From NCBI GenBank assembly GCA_030674475.1, contig JAUSCZ010000037.1, positions 1 to 60,805 of the forward strand: DNA of 60,805 nt. The letters are read 5' to 3'. The position numbers and the translations under genes are program-made. This document shows, piece after piece, positions 16,139-23,415 of the stretch (the first letter of the stretch is position 1; the number at the start of each line of letters is the position of its first letter). This DNA is from Candidatus Omnitrophota bacterium. Its GTDB lineage: Bacteria; Omnitrophota; Gorgyraeia; Gygaellales; UBA12090. The notes beneath the pieces were generated by a model. That model saw only the letters and a list, made by a program, of their open reading frames with translations. It ran no database searches and had not been told where the DNA came from.

Positions 16139-17521
16139 TCATTTTTTCCTAAGATAGGAAGGAAGGATCTTTAATTCTTCCCGATATTTAGCAATTGTCC
16201 GCCGGGCCACCCGCAGGCCTTGGCCGCGTAAGATACTTACGACTTTAGCATCGCTTAAAGGATGCTGTCCGTCTTCGCTGTCAATAAGCGAGGCTATCTG
16301 CGTCTTTACCGTATTCGTGGATATGTCGCCTTCCTGGTCAGTCTTAAAAGAACCGCTAAAAAAATAACTTAATCCAAATATGCCATAAGGGGTCTGGATA
16401 TACTTGCTGTTGACCACCCGGCTGATAGTAGATTCGTTTCTTTCCACTTTTTGGGCGACTTCCTTCATGGTCAGCGGCTTAAGGTGGCCGTATCCGTGTT
16501 CAAAGAATTCCCTTTGTTTTTGGACTATGTATTCCGCGACCCTGCTAATGGTTTCTTGTCTCTGGCTCACCGCCCTGGCTAACCAAATCGCGGAGCCTAA
16601 TCGCTCTTTTAAATATTTTCTGACTTCTTCGGGGGTATCTTTTTTTTTGAGCAGATCCTTATACTGTGAGCTTATCTTAAGGGAAGGAAGGTCTTGGCCA
16701 TTAACGGTTATTTCGTAGTCATTATCCCTCTTTTCTACGATTACGTCAGGCAGAATCCGTCTGGTTGCTGATTGGTGAAAAATTCTTCCTGGTTTGGGAT
16801 CCAGGGCGGAGATTTCCTTTAAAGCCGTCTTTATTAATTCAGGAGTGACCTTCAACTTCCGGGCAATTAATTCAACCTTATTCTTAGCTAAATCAACCAG
16901 GTGGTTTTCCACAACCTTATAGGCTAAAGAATTACGCCTTCCTTTGAAGTTAAGCTGAATGAGCAGACACTCCTTTAAATTCCTCGATCCCGCTCCAGGA
17001 GGCTCAAAGGTCTGAATCAGGGAAAGCACGCTTTGAGTGTTTTGGGGGCTGACTTTTAAATTTTCCGTTATTATTTCTAAACTGCCCTGGAAATAGCCAT
17101 TTTCATCTATCTCGCCGATGATAAGCTCGCCTATTTTATAATCCGTTTTACTAAGCGGTTGCAGCCTTAACTGCCTGAGGAGATGCTCGTGGAGGGTCTG
17201 TTGTTTAATAATCAAGCTTTCTTGATAGCCTTGTCTTTTTTTTAGTTCCTGCTGGCTATACCCCGTGTCAAAGCCGTCCTCAAAATCTCTTCGGTCCTGG
17301 TCAATCAATTCTGTCAATCGTTCAATTTCCAGGTCTTGCGCGCGCTCCTTAAGCTCTGATTCCTGCGGTAGGTCTTCTATGGCCGGATTTTCTTCTATTT
17401 GCTGTTCCAGATAGGTCTTTAGTTCAAATAAAGGCAACTGCAGGATATGTATAGACTGCCTCATCTGAGGCGTCAAAGCCATTTTCTGAGCTAATTTTTG
17501 CGATAATCGCACCTTCATCAC
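16139..17521 (-). CDS. rpoN: RNA polymerase sigma-54 factor RpoN
   Basis: A 460-residue sigma-54. The N-terminal activator-interacting region is Gln/Leu-rich (QKMALTPQMRQSIHILQLPL). The core-binding domain and HTH (TMKEVAQKVERNESTISRVV) follow. The protein ends in the RpoN box ARRTIAKYRE (from about 439), which reads the -24 element. Length is normal. It has a consensus sigma-70 promoter and an AGGAG ribosome-binding site. With PrsR and the NtrC-type regulator close by, and candidate sigma-54 promoters at 6426 and 8411, this region concentrates the sigma-54 circuitry. Confidence 0.97.
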   Translation of the reverse strand: MMKVRLSQKLAQKMALTPQMRQSIHILQLPLFELKTYLEQQIEENPAIEDLPQESELKERAQDLEIERLTELIDQDRRDFEDGFDTGYSQQELKKRQGYQESLIIKQQTLHEHLLRQLRLQPLSKTDYKIGELIIGEIDENGYFQGSLEIITENLKVSPQNTQSVLSLIQTFEPPGAGSRNLKECLLIQLNFKGRRNSLAYKVVENHLVDLAKNKVELIARKLKVTPELIKTALKEISALDPKPGRIFHQSATRRILPDVIVEKRDNDYEITVNGQDLPSLKISSQYKDLLKKKDTPEEVRKYLKERLGSAIWLARAVSQRQETISRVAEYIVQKQREFFEHGYGHLKPLTMKEVAQKVERNESTISRVVNSKYIQTPYGIFGLSYFFSGSFKTDQEGDISTNTVKTQIASLIDSEDGQHPLSDAKVVSILRGQGLRVARRTIAKYREELKILPSYLRKK

Positions 17522-17575
17522 CGTATACTCCTATGCCTGTATAGTTACTGTTTTAAAAAGTAGTGCCTGTAGCAT

Positions 17576-17604
17576 ATTATATGCCAACTTACCACTTTAG
17601 ACAA
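17576..17604 (-). promoter_or_regulatory. Sigma-70 promoter of rpoN
   Basis: On the minus strand, TTGTCT (17599-17604), a 17-bp spacer and a perfect TATAAT (17576-17581). Predicted leader of about 48 nt. Confidence 0.85.
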
Positions 17605-17697
17605 GATTTTATTTTACTAAGCCTTGACAAAGTAAAATTTCGGGGTATATTTACTATTTTGCATTCCCAGTCTGCATCCAATCCAACAGAGATTCTC

Positions 17698-17725
17698 TTG
17701 ACGGTTGGCTATTTTGTATTAAAAT
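17698..17725 (+). promoter_or_regulatory. Candidate sigma-70 promoter for the LAGLIDADG gene
   Basis: TTGACG, a 16-bp spacer and TAAAAT. It lies about 130 bp before the ATG at 17856; no other promoter is evident. Confidence 0.5.
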
Positions 17726-17855
17726 ATGAATATAATCTCATAATAACCTGCATGTTTATGTTTAAAGCGTAAAGTGAAACAAATAAAACCGTAGAGAGCC
17801 TAATAGATAATAAAGAGAATAGCAATAAACCTTTAGCCGGGCACTTACCAGGAAA

Positions 17856-18701
17856 ATGGGAAAATTATATAATTTAACCAAAGATAAATTAATTAGCTTG
17901 TATATAAATGATAAAAAATCTCTCGGAGACATTGCTAAATTATATATAGTCTCGCGAACAGCGGTCTTTAAAAAACTCAAGAAATATGGTATTGCGCAAC
18001 GTTCGAAGTCTGACGCTAGGATCGAAGCTCAGAAACAAGGCAAAGTGCCGCAACAGTTCTTTGATATAAACGAAAACTTTTTCCGTAGTTGGTCGCCAGA
18101 GATGGCATATGTATTAGGCCTGCTCATAACTGATGGATGCATTTCCAATAACGGCACAGTATTGCTTTGTATGAACGATCAAGAGATACTTGAAAAAGTT
18201 AAGAAAGTCATGGGATCGACCCATAAAATTGAGCCGTCCAAGTATCAGGAAAAGTTATATATTTTTCATTTTGCAAGAGAAAATATGGTAAAGGATTTAG
18301 AAAGTCTAGGAGTAGTCCCTAAAAAAAGCCTTATTGTTACTTTTCCCAATGTACCTGATGAACATTTGTCAGATTTTATAAGGGGCGTCTTTGATGGCGA
18401 TGGGAGCATTTTTCTTGATAAAAGGAGCAAAAATTGCCCCATAAGGAGCGCTTTTTATAGCGGTTCAAAACATTTTATTGAAAAATTAGAAGATAACCTA
18501 ATTAATCTCGGGATGCCTAAAAGAAGAATATCACAGCAAAAAACCAAGAATGGGATATATTATGGGATTAGATATGGCCATAAAAATAGTCTGAAGTTGT
18601 TCAATATTTTATACAAAAACGCTAAAAATAGGCTATATTTGGACCGTAAATACAGGCGGTTTTTAGAAGGGATTAAAATAGGCGGCGGTTTGGATGGATA
18701 A
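17856..18701 (+). CDS. Free-standing LAGLIDADG endonuclease with N-terminal HTH
   Basis: A 281-residue protein. The N-terminal ~55 residues form a helix-turn-helix (SLGDIAKLYIVSRTAVFKKL). Two LAGLIDADG motifs follow: AYVLGLLITDG (from about 84) and DFIRGVFDGDG (from about 173), each ending in the metal-binding acidic residue. Two motifs in one chain imply a monomeric site-specific DNA endonuclease. It is not embedded in an intron or intein in this window, so it could be mobile by itself or have been recruited as a regulator. AT-rich composition and position at the edge of the toxin-antitoxin island suggest acquisition. The AGGA before ATG 17856 is unusually close. It overlaps the next small gene by 8 bp. 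Confidence 0.88.
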   Translation: MGKLYNLTKDKLISLYINDKKSLGDIAKLYIVSRTAVFKKLKKYGIAQRSKSDARIEAQKQGKVPQQFFDINENFFRSWSPEMAYVLGLLITDGCISNNGTVLLCMNDQEILEKVKKVMGSTHKIEPSKYQEKLYIFHFARENMVKDLESLGVVPKKSLIVTFPNVPDEHLSDFIRGVFDGDGSIFLDKRSKNCPIRSAFYSGSKHFIEKLEDNLINLGMPKRRISQQKTKNGIYYGIRYGHKNSLKLFNILYKNAKNRLYLDRKYRRFLEGIKIGGGLDG

Positions 18702-18900
18702 AGAGCTACAGGAATGGTATAATTTACATAAATTTCATTTTTATAGCGGTAGTTATGAAACTAAAGACTTGGCTAATTTCTTAGTAGTTAGCCCCCGGAC
18801 AATTCAGAGATGGCTGAAAGAAAGCACCAAGCCAAATAAGGCGCAATTAGTCCAGATTAATAAATATTTGGCTCAAAAAGAGCTCAAAGACTCTTTATAA
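18694..18900 (+). CDS. Small HTH protein overlapping the LAGLIDADG gene
   Basis: 68 residues. The middle reads TKDLANFLVVSPRTIQRWL, a helix-turn-helix of the MerR/excisionase or transposase-associated type. The 8-bp overlap with the endonuclease gene suggests co-translation and a joint role. No known family is assigned. The 213 bp after it contain nothing I recognise. Confidence 0.7.
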   Translation: MDKELQEWYNLHKFHFYSGSYETKDLANFLVVSPRTIQRWLKESTKPNKAQLVQINKYLAQKELKDSL

Positions 18901-19113
18901 ACAGGGTAATTCTTTCCGTCTGTCTGTCGCACTACTTCCTCTAATATATCTTATGTTAACTACGCAATCGAGGAAAGCTTACTTTTGGTGTTTATTCCTA
19001 TGATTCCTATGCAGGATATTTAGGCTCTGCCTGGTTTATATCTTTTTCTTGTTATTTTGTGGGAAATTTGGAAATTCTTCATTTGGCAGGAGCATTGGAA
19101 GGGTTTGTCTGAA

Positions 19114-19518
19114 CTATAAATAAGGAAGCCAGGCAATTTTAATCTCGTTTTCTACGGTTTTAAACTCTTTATCTCCCGTTATAATTTCCCCTTTATGAAG
19201 CTTTGCTAAGGCCGCGGCAAAACAGTCAGCATATGACATTTTGTGATTGGCTTTAAACCGGGCGGCTTCTTTGGCAAGCTGTATATCCACATCAATTATC
19301 TCGATAGGCAAAGTCCTGATTATTTTCTCTATTTCATGGGCTTTGTCTTGTCCGCACTCACGTAAAACAATATAGTAGACTTCCCCGAAATTTACCGATG
19401 CCATTAATAAATGCTCATCTTTTTCTACCGCCGCGACAAAAAATTGTTCAACTTTTCCATGCCCAGCCTCTTTTTCTAAGAAAACCAATAGGCCGTGCGC
19501 GTCTAAAACCCTTATCAT
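19114..19518 (-). CDS. PIN-domain toxin (VapC type)
   Basis: A 134-residue PIN-domain ribonuclease. Acidic active-site positions are visible: Asp in VLDAHGLL at the start, Glu in NFGEVYY, Asp in SYADCFAAALA and Asp in ITGDKEF. It lies 3 bp after an AbrB-type antitoxin gene on the same strand, forming a VapBC-like module. Expected action is cleavage of RNA, held in check by the antitoxin. Confidence 0.9.
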   Translation of the reverse strand: MIRVLDAHGLLVFLEKEAGHGKVEQFFVAAVEKDEHLLMASVNFGEVYYIVLRECGQDKAHEIEKIIRTLPIEIIDVDIQLAKEAARFKANHKMSYADCFAAALAKLHKGEIITGDKEFKTVENEIKIAWLPYL

Positions 19519-19521
19519 TCG

Positions 19522-19758
19522 TTAGCCCTCTATTTTTTTATCTTTCTCTCGCTCCTCAATAAGCGCTTTTGATAGCTTTCCTTTTGTGGGCAAAACACCG
19601 GCAATTTTTTCAAAATAAGCCGGTGTAACTGCTTTAAGAATAAGTTCGTCTCCTTTTTCCTCAATATACAACTTCGTTCCTCTTTTGATATTGAGCCTGC
19701 GGCGTATTCTGGAAGGTATAACGATCTGTCCCTTGGAAGTTACAGTTGCGGTAGTCAT
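19522..19758 (-). CDS. AbrB/MazE-fold antitoxin
   Basis: About 78 residues beginning MTTATVTSKGQIVIPSRIR, a SpoVT-AbrB swapped-hairpin DNA-binding domain, followed by a toxin-binding tail rich in Lys and Glu. ATG 19758 is preferred to ATG 19764 because GGGGGAGA sits at the right distance from it. It is the antitoxin of the PIN toxin just downstream and probably represses its own promoter at 19783. Confidence 0.9.
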   Translation of the reverse strand: MTTATVTSKGQIVIPSRIRRRLNIKRGTKLYIEEKGDELILKAVTPAYFEKIAGVLPTKGKLSKALIEEREKDKKIEG

Positions 19759-19782
19759 TGCCATCTCCCCCTTTCAACGAAA

Positions 19783-19811
19783 AGTATACCATATTCAATA
19801 TAGTATGTCAA
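19783..19811 (-). promoter_or_regulatory. Consensus promoter of AbrB-PIN module
   Basis: Minus strand: TTGACA, a 17-bp spacer and TATACT. The leader is only about 12-18 nt. The spacer and -10 contain the imperfect repeat ACTATATTGAATATGGT, a likely antitoxin operator. Confidence 0.85.
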
Positions 19812-19900
19812 ATATTTAATTTCCTACTATATTAATAAAAACACTAACTTAAGTCACTGTATTTTCACTAACGAGACTAAGTTCATTACGACCGATTTTG

Positions 19901-19994
19901 GCTATAAAACAAAAAACCTCCGCCAGCAAAATTATGCCGGCGAAGGTTTTAATTATTTTTTATGTGCCAGATTTGGTCCTTCTAACATAGCACT
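19901..19994 (-). repeat. Repeat unit copy A (terminator hairpin plus conserved tail)
   Basis: Shares with copies B (22365) and C (24191) a stem-loop ACCTxCGCC..GGCGAAGGT flanked by A- and T-runs and an adjoining block containing GTGCCAGATTT and TAACATAGCAC. It lies about 75 bp downstream of the AbrB-RelE-type module, where the hairpin would act as its terminator. On the minus strand the block reads as a short open tail AMLEGPNLAHKK and a stop, so it may derive from the end of a gene. Confidence 0.8.
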
Positions 19995-20067
19995 GTCTCA
20001 ATTGTCTACAGCATCTTATGCTATAAAATCGCGGCTCTACGAGGGTTTTTTTGGCGGCTGTAAAATT

Positions 20068-20370
20068 CTACACGCTATCCAGAAATTGTTTTATCTGGTC
20101 ATGGTTGCCGGCTAATACCGCAATGCAATTCTCGCCTTCTCGGCTTATAACTACACGGATATTTCCTTCGACGCCGGCTTCATAATAGGGCTTCCTTAAC
20201 TGTTTATAAAAAAATCGCGGGGCTATCTTTTGTGCTTCTTGTAGATTGCATCCGTTAGAGTAATAACCAGCTAAAGATTCAAGTATCAGTCCTGCTATTT
20301 TCCTTTGCTCATGACCAAGACGCTTAAGGCTTCTTTTAAAAGAAGGCCTGTAATAAAGGCGCAAAGGCAT
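20068..20370 (-). CDS. RelE/ParE-superfamily toxin
   Basis: A 100-residue basic protein beginning MPLRLYYRPSFKRSLKRL, with a central FYKQLRKPYYEA.VEGNIRVVISREG segment and an ending NHDQIKQFLDSV. This is the short fold expected of RelE/ParE-type toxins. It follows an AbrB-type antitoxin gene by 3 bp. AbrB antitoxin with RelE-like toxin is less common than RelB-RelE or VapB-VapC pairing. Confidence 0.8.
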   Translation of the reverse strand: MPLRLYYRPSFKRSLKRLGHEQRKIAGLILESLAGYYSNGCNLQEAQKIAPRFFYKQLRKPYYEAGVEGNIRVVISREGENCIAVLAGNHDQIKQFLDSV

Positions 20371-20373
20371 TGA

Positions 20374-20631
20374 TTAGATTTCTCCTTTTTTTAGGTTAGC
20401 GATGAACCTCTTTGTCGCGCGCTTTTCTCTTCCCTTTTCCCTTGATGAAAGGGTATCTAATTTTGCGTATTCCTCATCGGTGAAATGCCTCTCCTTTGTC
20501 TCCAGAGGAATAAGCTCAATCCTCTTTTTAGAAAACTCCACCTCAAACATAGAGCCTTTTCCTAAACCCAAAACATTTGTGATCTTCTTAGGTATAGTTA
20601 TTTGATTCTTCGCTGTCATCGTAATTGTCAT
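20374..20631 (-). CDS. AbrB-type antitoxin paired with RelE-like toxin
   Basis: 85 residues. MTITMTAKNQITIPKKI is a typical AbrB/MazE N-terminal hairpin. The C-terminal half is charged and would wrap the toxin. A strong AGGAGGTG ribosome-binding site and a near-consensus promoter lie directly upstream; the leader is about 15 nt. Confidence 0.88.
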   Translation of the reverse strand: MTITMTAKNQITIPKKITNVLGLGKGSMFEVEFSKKRIELIPLETKERHFTDEEYAKLDTLSSREKGREKRATKRFIANLKKGEI

Positions 20632-20652
20632 TCTTGTTCACCTCCTATAACA

Positions 20653-20681
20653 AATATACCATAAAGTAAGGAAATCGTCAA
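20653..20681 (-). promoter_or_regulatory. Promoter of AbrB-RelE module
   Basis: Minus strand: TTGACG, 17-bp spacer, TATATT. The spacer ends ATGG like the promoters at 19783 and 12142. Confidence 0.8.
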
Positions 20682-20797
20682 TGGCGAAAGTAAGATGATG
20701 TTGAGTTGATATCTAAATTTTATCTTATTCTAAGGTTTAATTCAACAAAAACCTTTCAGAATTTTGCAATTTGAGACAGTTGAAAAAAGCCTTTTTC

Positions 20798-20873
20798 TGT
20801 TATTGCGGGCCCCGAAGCAATCTTCGACGGGGATTGCTTCGTTGCTTCGCTTCGCGGGGCGCTACCCGCAATG
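20798..20873. repeat. REP-like CGAAGCAAT palindrome
   Basis: Nested inverted repeats built from CGAAGCAATC/GATTGCTTCG and CATTGCGGG/CCCGCAATG. This is the common REP-like sequence of bacterial intergenic regions. It abuts the MITE-like element at 20873. Confidence 0.75.
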
Positions 20874-21078
20874 GGCATAAAGGTTAAAAAGTGTTGCTAA
20901 AAAACCTAAAAAAAGACGATTTATTGACGAGCTCACGATAACTATTTACTTCGTTTATTGAACCGCTTGAAGAAACGAGCAAATCATATAGGCACTAAAA
21001 ATATAGGCTCCGTCAACAATTGTCGATTTTTTAGAGTAAAAATGGCTAAAATAGCAACACTTTTTAACCTCTAAGCCC
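20873..21078. mobile_element. ~206-bp palindromic MITE-like element
   Basis: Terminal inverted repeats of 27 bp with 2 mismatches (20873-20899 and 21052-21078). The core AGGTTAAAAAGTGTTGCTA is perfect over 19 bp. The arms extend inward imperfectly (AAAAAAGACGATTTATTGACG against the complement of CGTCAACAATTGTCGATTTTTT). No transposase. I could not see an obvious target-site duplication. An open frame inside it (20955-21149) is an artefact. Confidence 0.75.
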
Positions 21079-21155
21079 GGGCTGACGGATACGGTTAGAA
21101 AATGAATGGATTGGATAATGCGAAAAATCCCTTCAGTAAGAGAAAACAAACACGC

Positions 21156-21434
21156 TTATGCAGGGACTACTGCTAACTTCAACCTGTATCCGATAGGCTC
21201 AAGGATATTCTCTATGGCATCCAGATTGGAAAACTCACCCTCTTCAATTTTGGAAATGTACTGTTGAGTTACACTGAGTTTTTTGGCGAGCTGCTCCTGG
21301 GATAATTTATGCTGGATACGGTATTCAATAATTTTCTTCGCCACCGCTGCTTTCTCCATGAGTAAATCGTAGCGAGCTTTAAAATCCGGGTTTCTTTTTA
21401 TTTTCTCCTTAATATAATCATCAGTTTTTCTCAT
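21156..21434 (-). CDS. XRE-family HTH antitoxin-like regulator
   Basis: A 92-residue protein. The first ~35 residues are helical, followed by an XRE domain: LSQEQLAKKLSVTQQYISKIEEG with the usual ending LEPIGYRLKLAVV. Such proteins are HigA-type antitoxins, usually next to a RelE-like toxin. No intact toxin gene is adjacent: upstream is a cas3-HD remnant, downstream a MITE-like element. It has a good AGGAGG ribosome-binding site. Probably an orphan antitoxin or solitary regulator. Confidence 0.8.
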   Translation of the reverse strand: MRKTDDYIKEKIKRNPDFKARYDLLMEKAAVAKKIIEYRIQHKLSQEQLAKKLSVTQQYISKIEEGEFSNLDAIENILEPIGYRLKLAVVPA

Positions 21435-21449
21435 TGGTTTTTAGCCTCC

Positions 21450-21703
21450 TTACCTATTTTTCGTTAAAAAATCTTTTCTTCTTTCCTGAGCAAGCTCTAT
21501 TTCTTTTCGCGGGGCCTTCTGTGTCCCGTGCAACAATCCGGCAAGCCTTGCTAATTCCGCAAACAATTTCTCATTTGGCCGTATCGCTTTTTGGCAAACT
21601 TCGCAGCAAGATTAGCGACTTCCGTAAGATGTACATCCAGCATTTGCCACTCGCTTTGTGGTTTATTTTCTAAACTATGCGCGTAAAATTTTTGAGCGGT
21701 CAT
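21450..21703 (-). pseudogene. Remnant of a Cas3 HD-nuclease (Cas3'') gene, frameshifted
   Basis: From ATG 21703 the minus strand reads KFYAHSLENKPQSEWQ, then LDVHLTEVANLAAKFAKK. This is the start expected of a Cas3-type HD domain (YAHSL..P..EWQ...EHL..VA.LAA.FA). The frame stops at 21551; another frame continues with FAELARLAGLLH, where an intact Cas3 has LLHD and this one has LLHG. It stops at 21450. Only about 80 residues remain and no other cas gene or CRISPR array is nearby, so this is a dead fragment of a lost type I system. Confidence 0.65.
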
Positions 21704-21809
21704 TTTTTATTCCCATGTGCCAGCATTATCTCTTTCTATAGCAATAAACGCGGCAACTGTCAAAATCTAACGGTTTTTAATTATAAAATAAGAAACTGAG
21801 CCAATTATG

Positions 21810-22328
21810 CTAATTCGCATGAAATCCTATCTTACGCTTTGGCAGGTCAAGAGGGGGCGCCATTAATTGTTTAATGGCCTCAAATATCATACGGATATCC
21901 CCCTCATGTTTCGACACCTTGCGTTCCAGTTCCGCCAGTTTTAAAGCAAGTTCCTTATGCGTAACGACCATCTTCCGCAGCAGAACAAATGCCCTTATAA
22001 TTTGGATGTTGACCCGGACGGCCCGCTTGCTTTTAAGAACGCTGGAAAGCATAGCAACCCCCTGTTCGGTAAAAGCATAGGGATTTGCTCGCCGGACACC
22101 TCCCCAACTTGAAGTCACAATTTGTGACTTCAAGTTTTTGAACTCCGCATCGTTTAAGTGAAACATAAAATCATTCGGAAACCGATCCTTATTCCGTTTA
22201 ACAGCTTGAATCAGCGCCCGGACTTCAACGCCATACAATTTCGCCAGATGCGGGCTAAGCATAACTTTATGCCCGCGAACCATAAAAATCTTATGCTGAA
22301 TCAACTCAACAGGAAATGCTTCTCTCAT
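21810..22328 (-). CDS. ORF6N (KilA-N-like) domain DNA-binding protein
   Basis: 172 residues. The N-terminal ~90 residues match the ORF6N domain: a [24 protein letters not shown] start, then [10 protein letters not shown] and [17 protein letters not shown] helical tail ([13 protein letters not shown]) and a proline-rich ending follow. The domain occurs in phage regulators and in genomic islands and is thought to bind DNA. It sits alone between a repeat unit and the cas3 remnant. Typical island cargo. Confidence 0.88.
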   Translation of the reverse strand: MREAFPVELIQHKIFMVRGHKVMLSPHLAKLYGVEVRALIQAVKRNKDRFPNDFMFHLNDAEFKNLKSQIVTSSWGGVRRANPYAFTEQGVAMLSSVLKSKRAVRVNIQIIRAFVLLRKMVVTHKELALKLAELERKVSKHEGDIRMIFEAIKQLMAPPLDLPKRKIGFHAN

Positions 22329-22364
22329 TTTTTTCCTTATAACACTTTGTTTTTACTCTCTCAT

Positions 22365-22556
22365 AAACCAAAAAAACCTTCGCCGGCAAATATCGCCAAC
22401 GAAGGTTTTGATTATTTTAGAGTGCCAGATTTGCCCCTCCTAACATAGCACTATATTGGTCGTCTTTATGAACTCATTATATACCACAAAAATTAACCTT
22501 AGGTAAGCTATTTTTTTATTAGCGGCATAAATGCCGCCGCTACAATAACTCTGCAA
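22365..22556 (-). repeat. Repeat unit copy B (~190 bp)
   Basis: Contains the ACCTTCGCC..AACGAAGGT hairpin, the GTGCCAGATTT..TAACATAGCAC block, about 50 bp of AT-rich spacer and the palindrome TAGCGGCAT..ATGCCGCCGCTA (22520-22542), ending in CTCTGC. The same order recurs in copy C at 24191-24386. It lies ~100 bp downstream of a vapBC module, between it and the ORF6N gene. Confidence 0.85.
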
Positions 22557-22652
22557 CAGCTCTATTTATCGCATAAACAGGTTTAAGACGTTATCCACTA
22601 CGGTTTAAAATGGGAAGATGTAATCGGCGGGATACGACTCTCCTCTCATATG

Positions 22653-23015
22653 TTAATATTCGTAAGCCAGGCCTGATATATGAGCTTCATGTTTTAATTT
22701 AATATCTAATGTCCATAATACGGCTTCACTTAATATCGCGGAGGCCAGAAGATGAATATCAATCAAACCAAGTCCCTTACCTATTAAATTATTTCTTTCA
22801 ATGAATAACAAAACTTCCTCATTATCTAATAAATTAACTTTAGGGAGCGCGTTCAGCAGAGATAATATTTCAGCCCTGTTTTTAATATTTCCGCAGGCAA
22901 GCTCTCCAATAACGAATGGATGACAAGCTACCTCTCCATCATTCAGCAGCTGCTTAAGTTTAGAATTACCAGCGCGCAAATAGGAAACCCATATAGACGT
23001 ATCAACAAGAATCAT
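22653..23015 (-). CDS. vapC: PIN-domain toxin VapC
   Basis: A 120-residue PIN ribonuclease toxin. It begins MILVDTSIWVSYLR (first catalytic Asp), followed by Glu in VIGELACG and Asp in GLIDIHLLASA and TLDIKL. The family is the short VapC group. It overlaps the preceding vapB by one base (TAATG), implying coupled translation. Confidence 0.93.
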   Translation of the reverse strand: MILVDTSIWVSYLRAGNSKLKQLLNDGEVACHPFVIGELACGNIKNRAEILSLLNALPKVNLLDNEEVLLFIERNNLIGKGLGLIDIHLLASAILSEAVLWTLDIKLKHEAHISGLAYEY

Positions 23016-23206
23016 TAATTGAGTCTCCTGCGTGGTATAATACGCATTTTTTTTTCCGTCCCTCCCAGTCTGGATAGTCTCTTACTGCTTTCCCGAGAGA
23101 TGAGAGCTTCTAACCCTAATCTAACTAAAGTAGTCTTCTCTTTTATACCGGTAAATTTAGACACTTTCCTAATCAGCTCATCTTCTATATTTAACGTTGT
23201 TCTCAT
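23015..23206 (-). CDS. vapB: VapB antitoxin
   Basis: 63 residues starting MRTTLNIEDELI, a VapB family ribbon-helix-helix or type-2 antitoxin head, then VSKFTGIKEKTTLVRLGLEALI and a basic tail. The frame can be extended to 23248, but the promoter -10 lies at 23240-23245 with transcription starting near 23233, so the true start is ATG 23206. Its operator is probably the inverted repeat at 23240-23262. Confidence 0.9.
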   Translation of the reverse strand: MRTTLNIEDELIRKVSKFTGIKEKTTLVRLGLEALISRESSKRLSRLGGTEKKMRIIPRRRLN

Positions 23207-23239
23207 ATAGGGTTTCCTTTCATACAATATATATGCATT

Positions 23240-23268
23240 AGTATGCATTAAACATGCATACTTGTCAA
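23240..23268 (-). promoter_or_regulatory. vapBC promoter with embedded operator
   Basis: Minus strand: TTGACA, 17-bp spacer, CATACT. A perfect inverted repeat AGTATGCAT-5 bp-ATGCATACT (23240-23262) fills the spacer and -10, the classic layout for autoregulation by the VapBC complex. Confidence 0.88.
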
Positions 23269-23290
23269 GCCTTTTACTGTGAGCTGTTAT

Positions 23291-23378
23291 TTAATTTTAA
23301 TGATTTTAATGATGTTGGTTTTTATATTCGTTCCGGCAAACCTGTCCAATCCTTGCTCGTCCTGGACCTAGTTGTGTT
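23291..23378 (-). pseudogene. Duplicated 3' end of the radical SAM gene
   Basis: The minus strand encodes QDEQGLDRFAGTNIKTN, almost the same as the last 17 residues of the radical SAM protein at 26832 (QDEQGLDRFAGVNIKTN). A 21-bp core, AATCCTTGCTCGTCCTGGACC, is identical in both places. Both copies point the same way, about 3.5 kb apart, with three toxin-antitoxin modules and the helicase gene between them. Beyond the tail it runs into AT-rich sequence. Confidence 0.8.
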
Positions 23379-23415
23379 TCCGGGCTTTTTCCCGACTCTG
23401 TCGGGAAAGTGGAAA

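Noticed and set aside
17563..17772. 69-codon open frame between rpoN and the LAGLIDADG gene
   Set aside because: Overlaps the rpoN promoter and a candidate plus-strand promoter; hydrophobic by base composition only.
18901..19113. Possible small gene in this gap
   Set aside because: All frames are interrupted; no start with ribosome-binding site.
20955..21149. 64-codon open frame
   Set aside because: Lies inside the palindromic MITE-like element; no domain, no ribosome-binding site.
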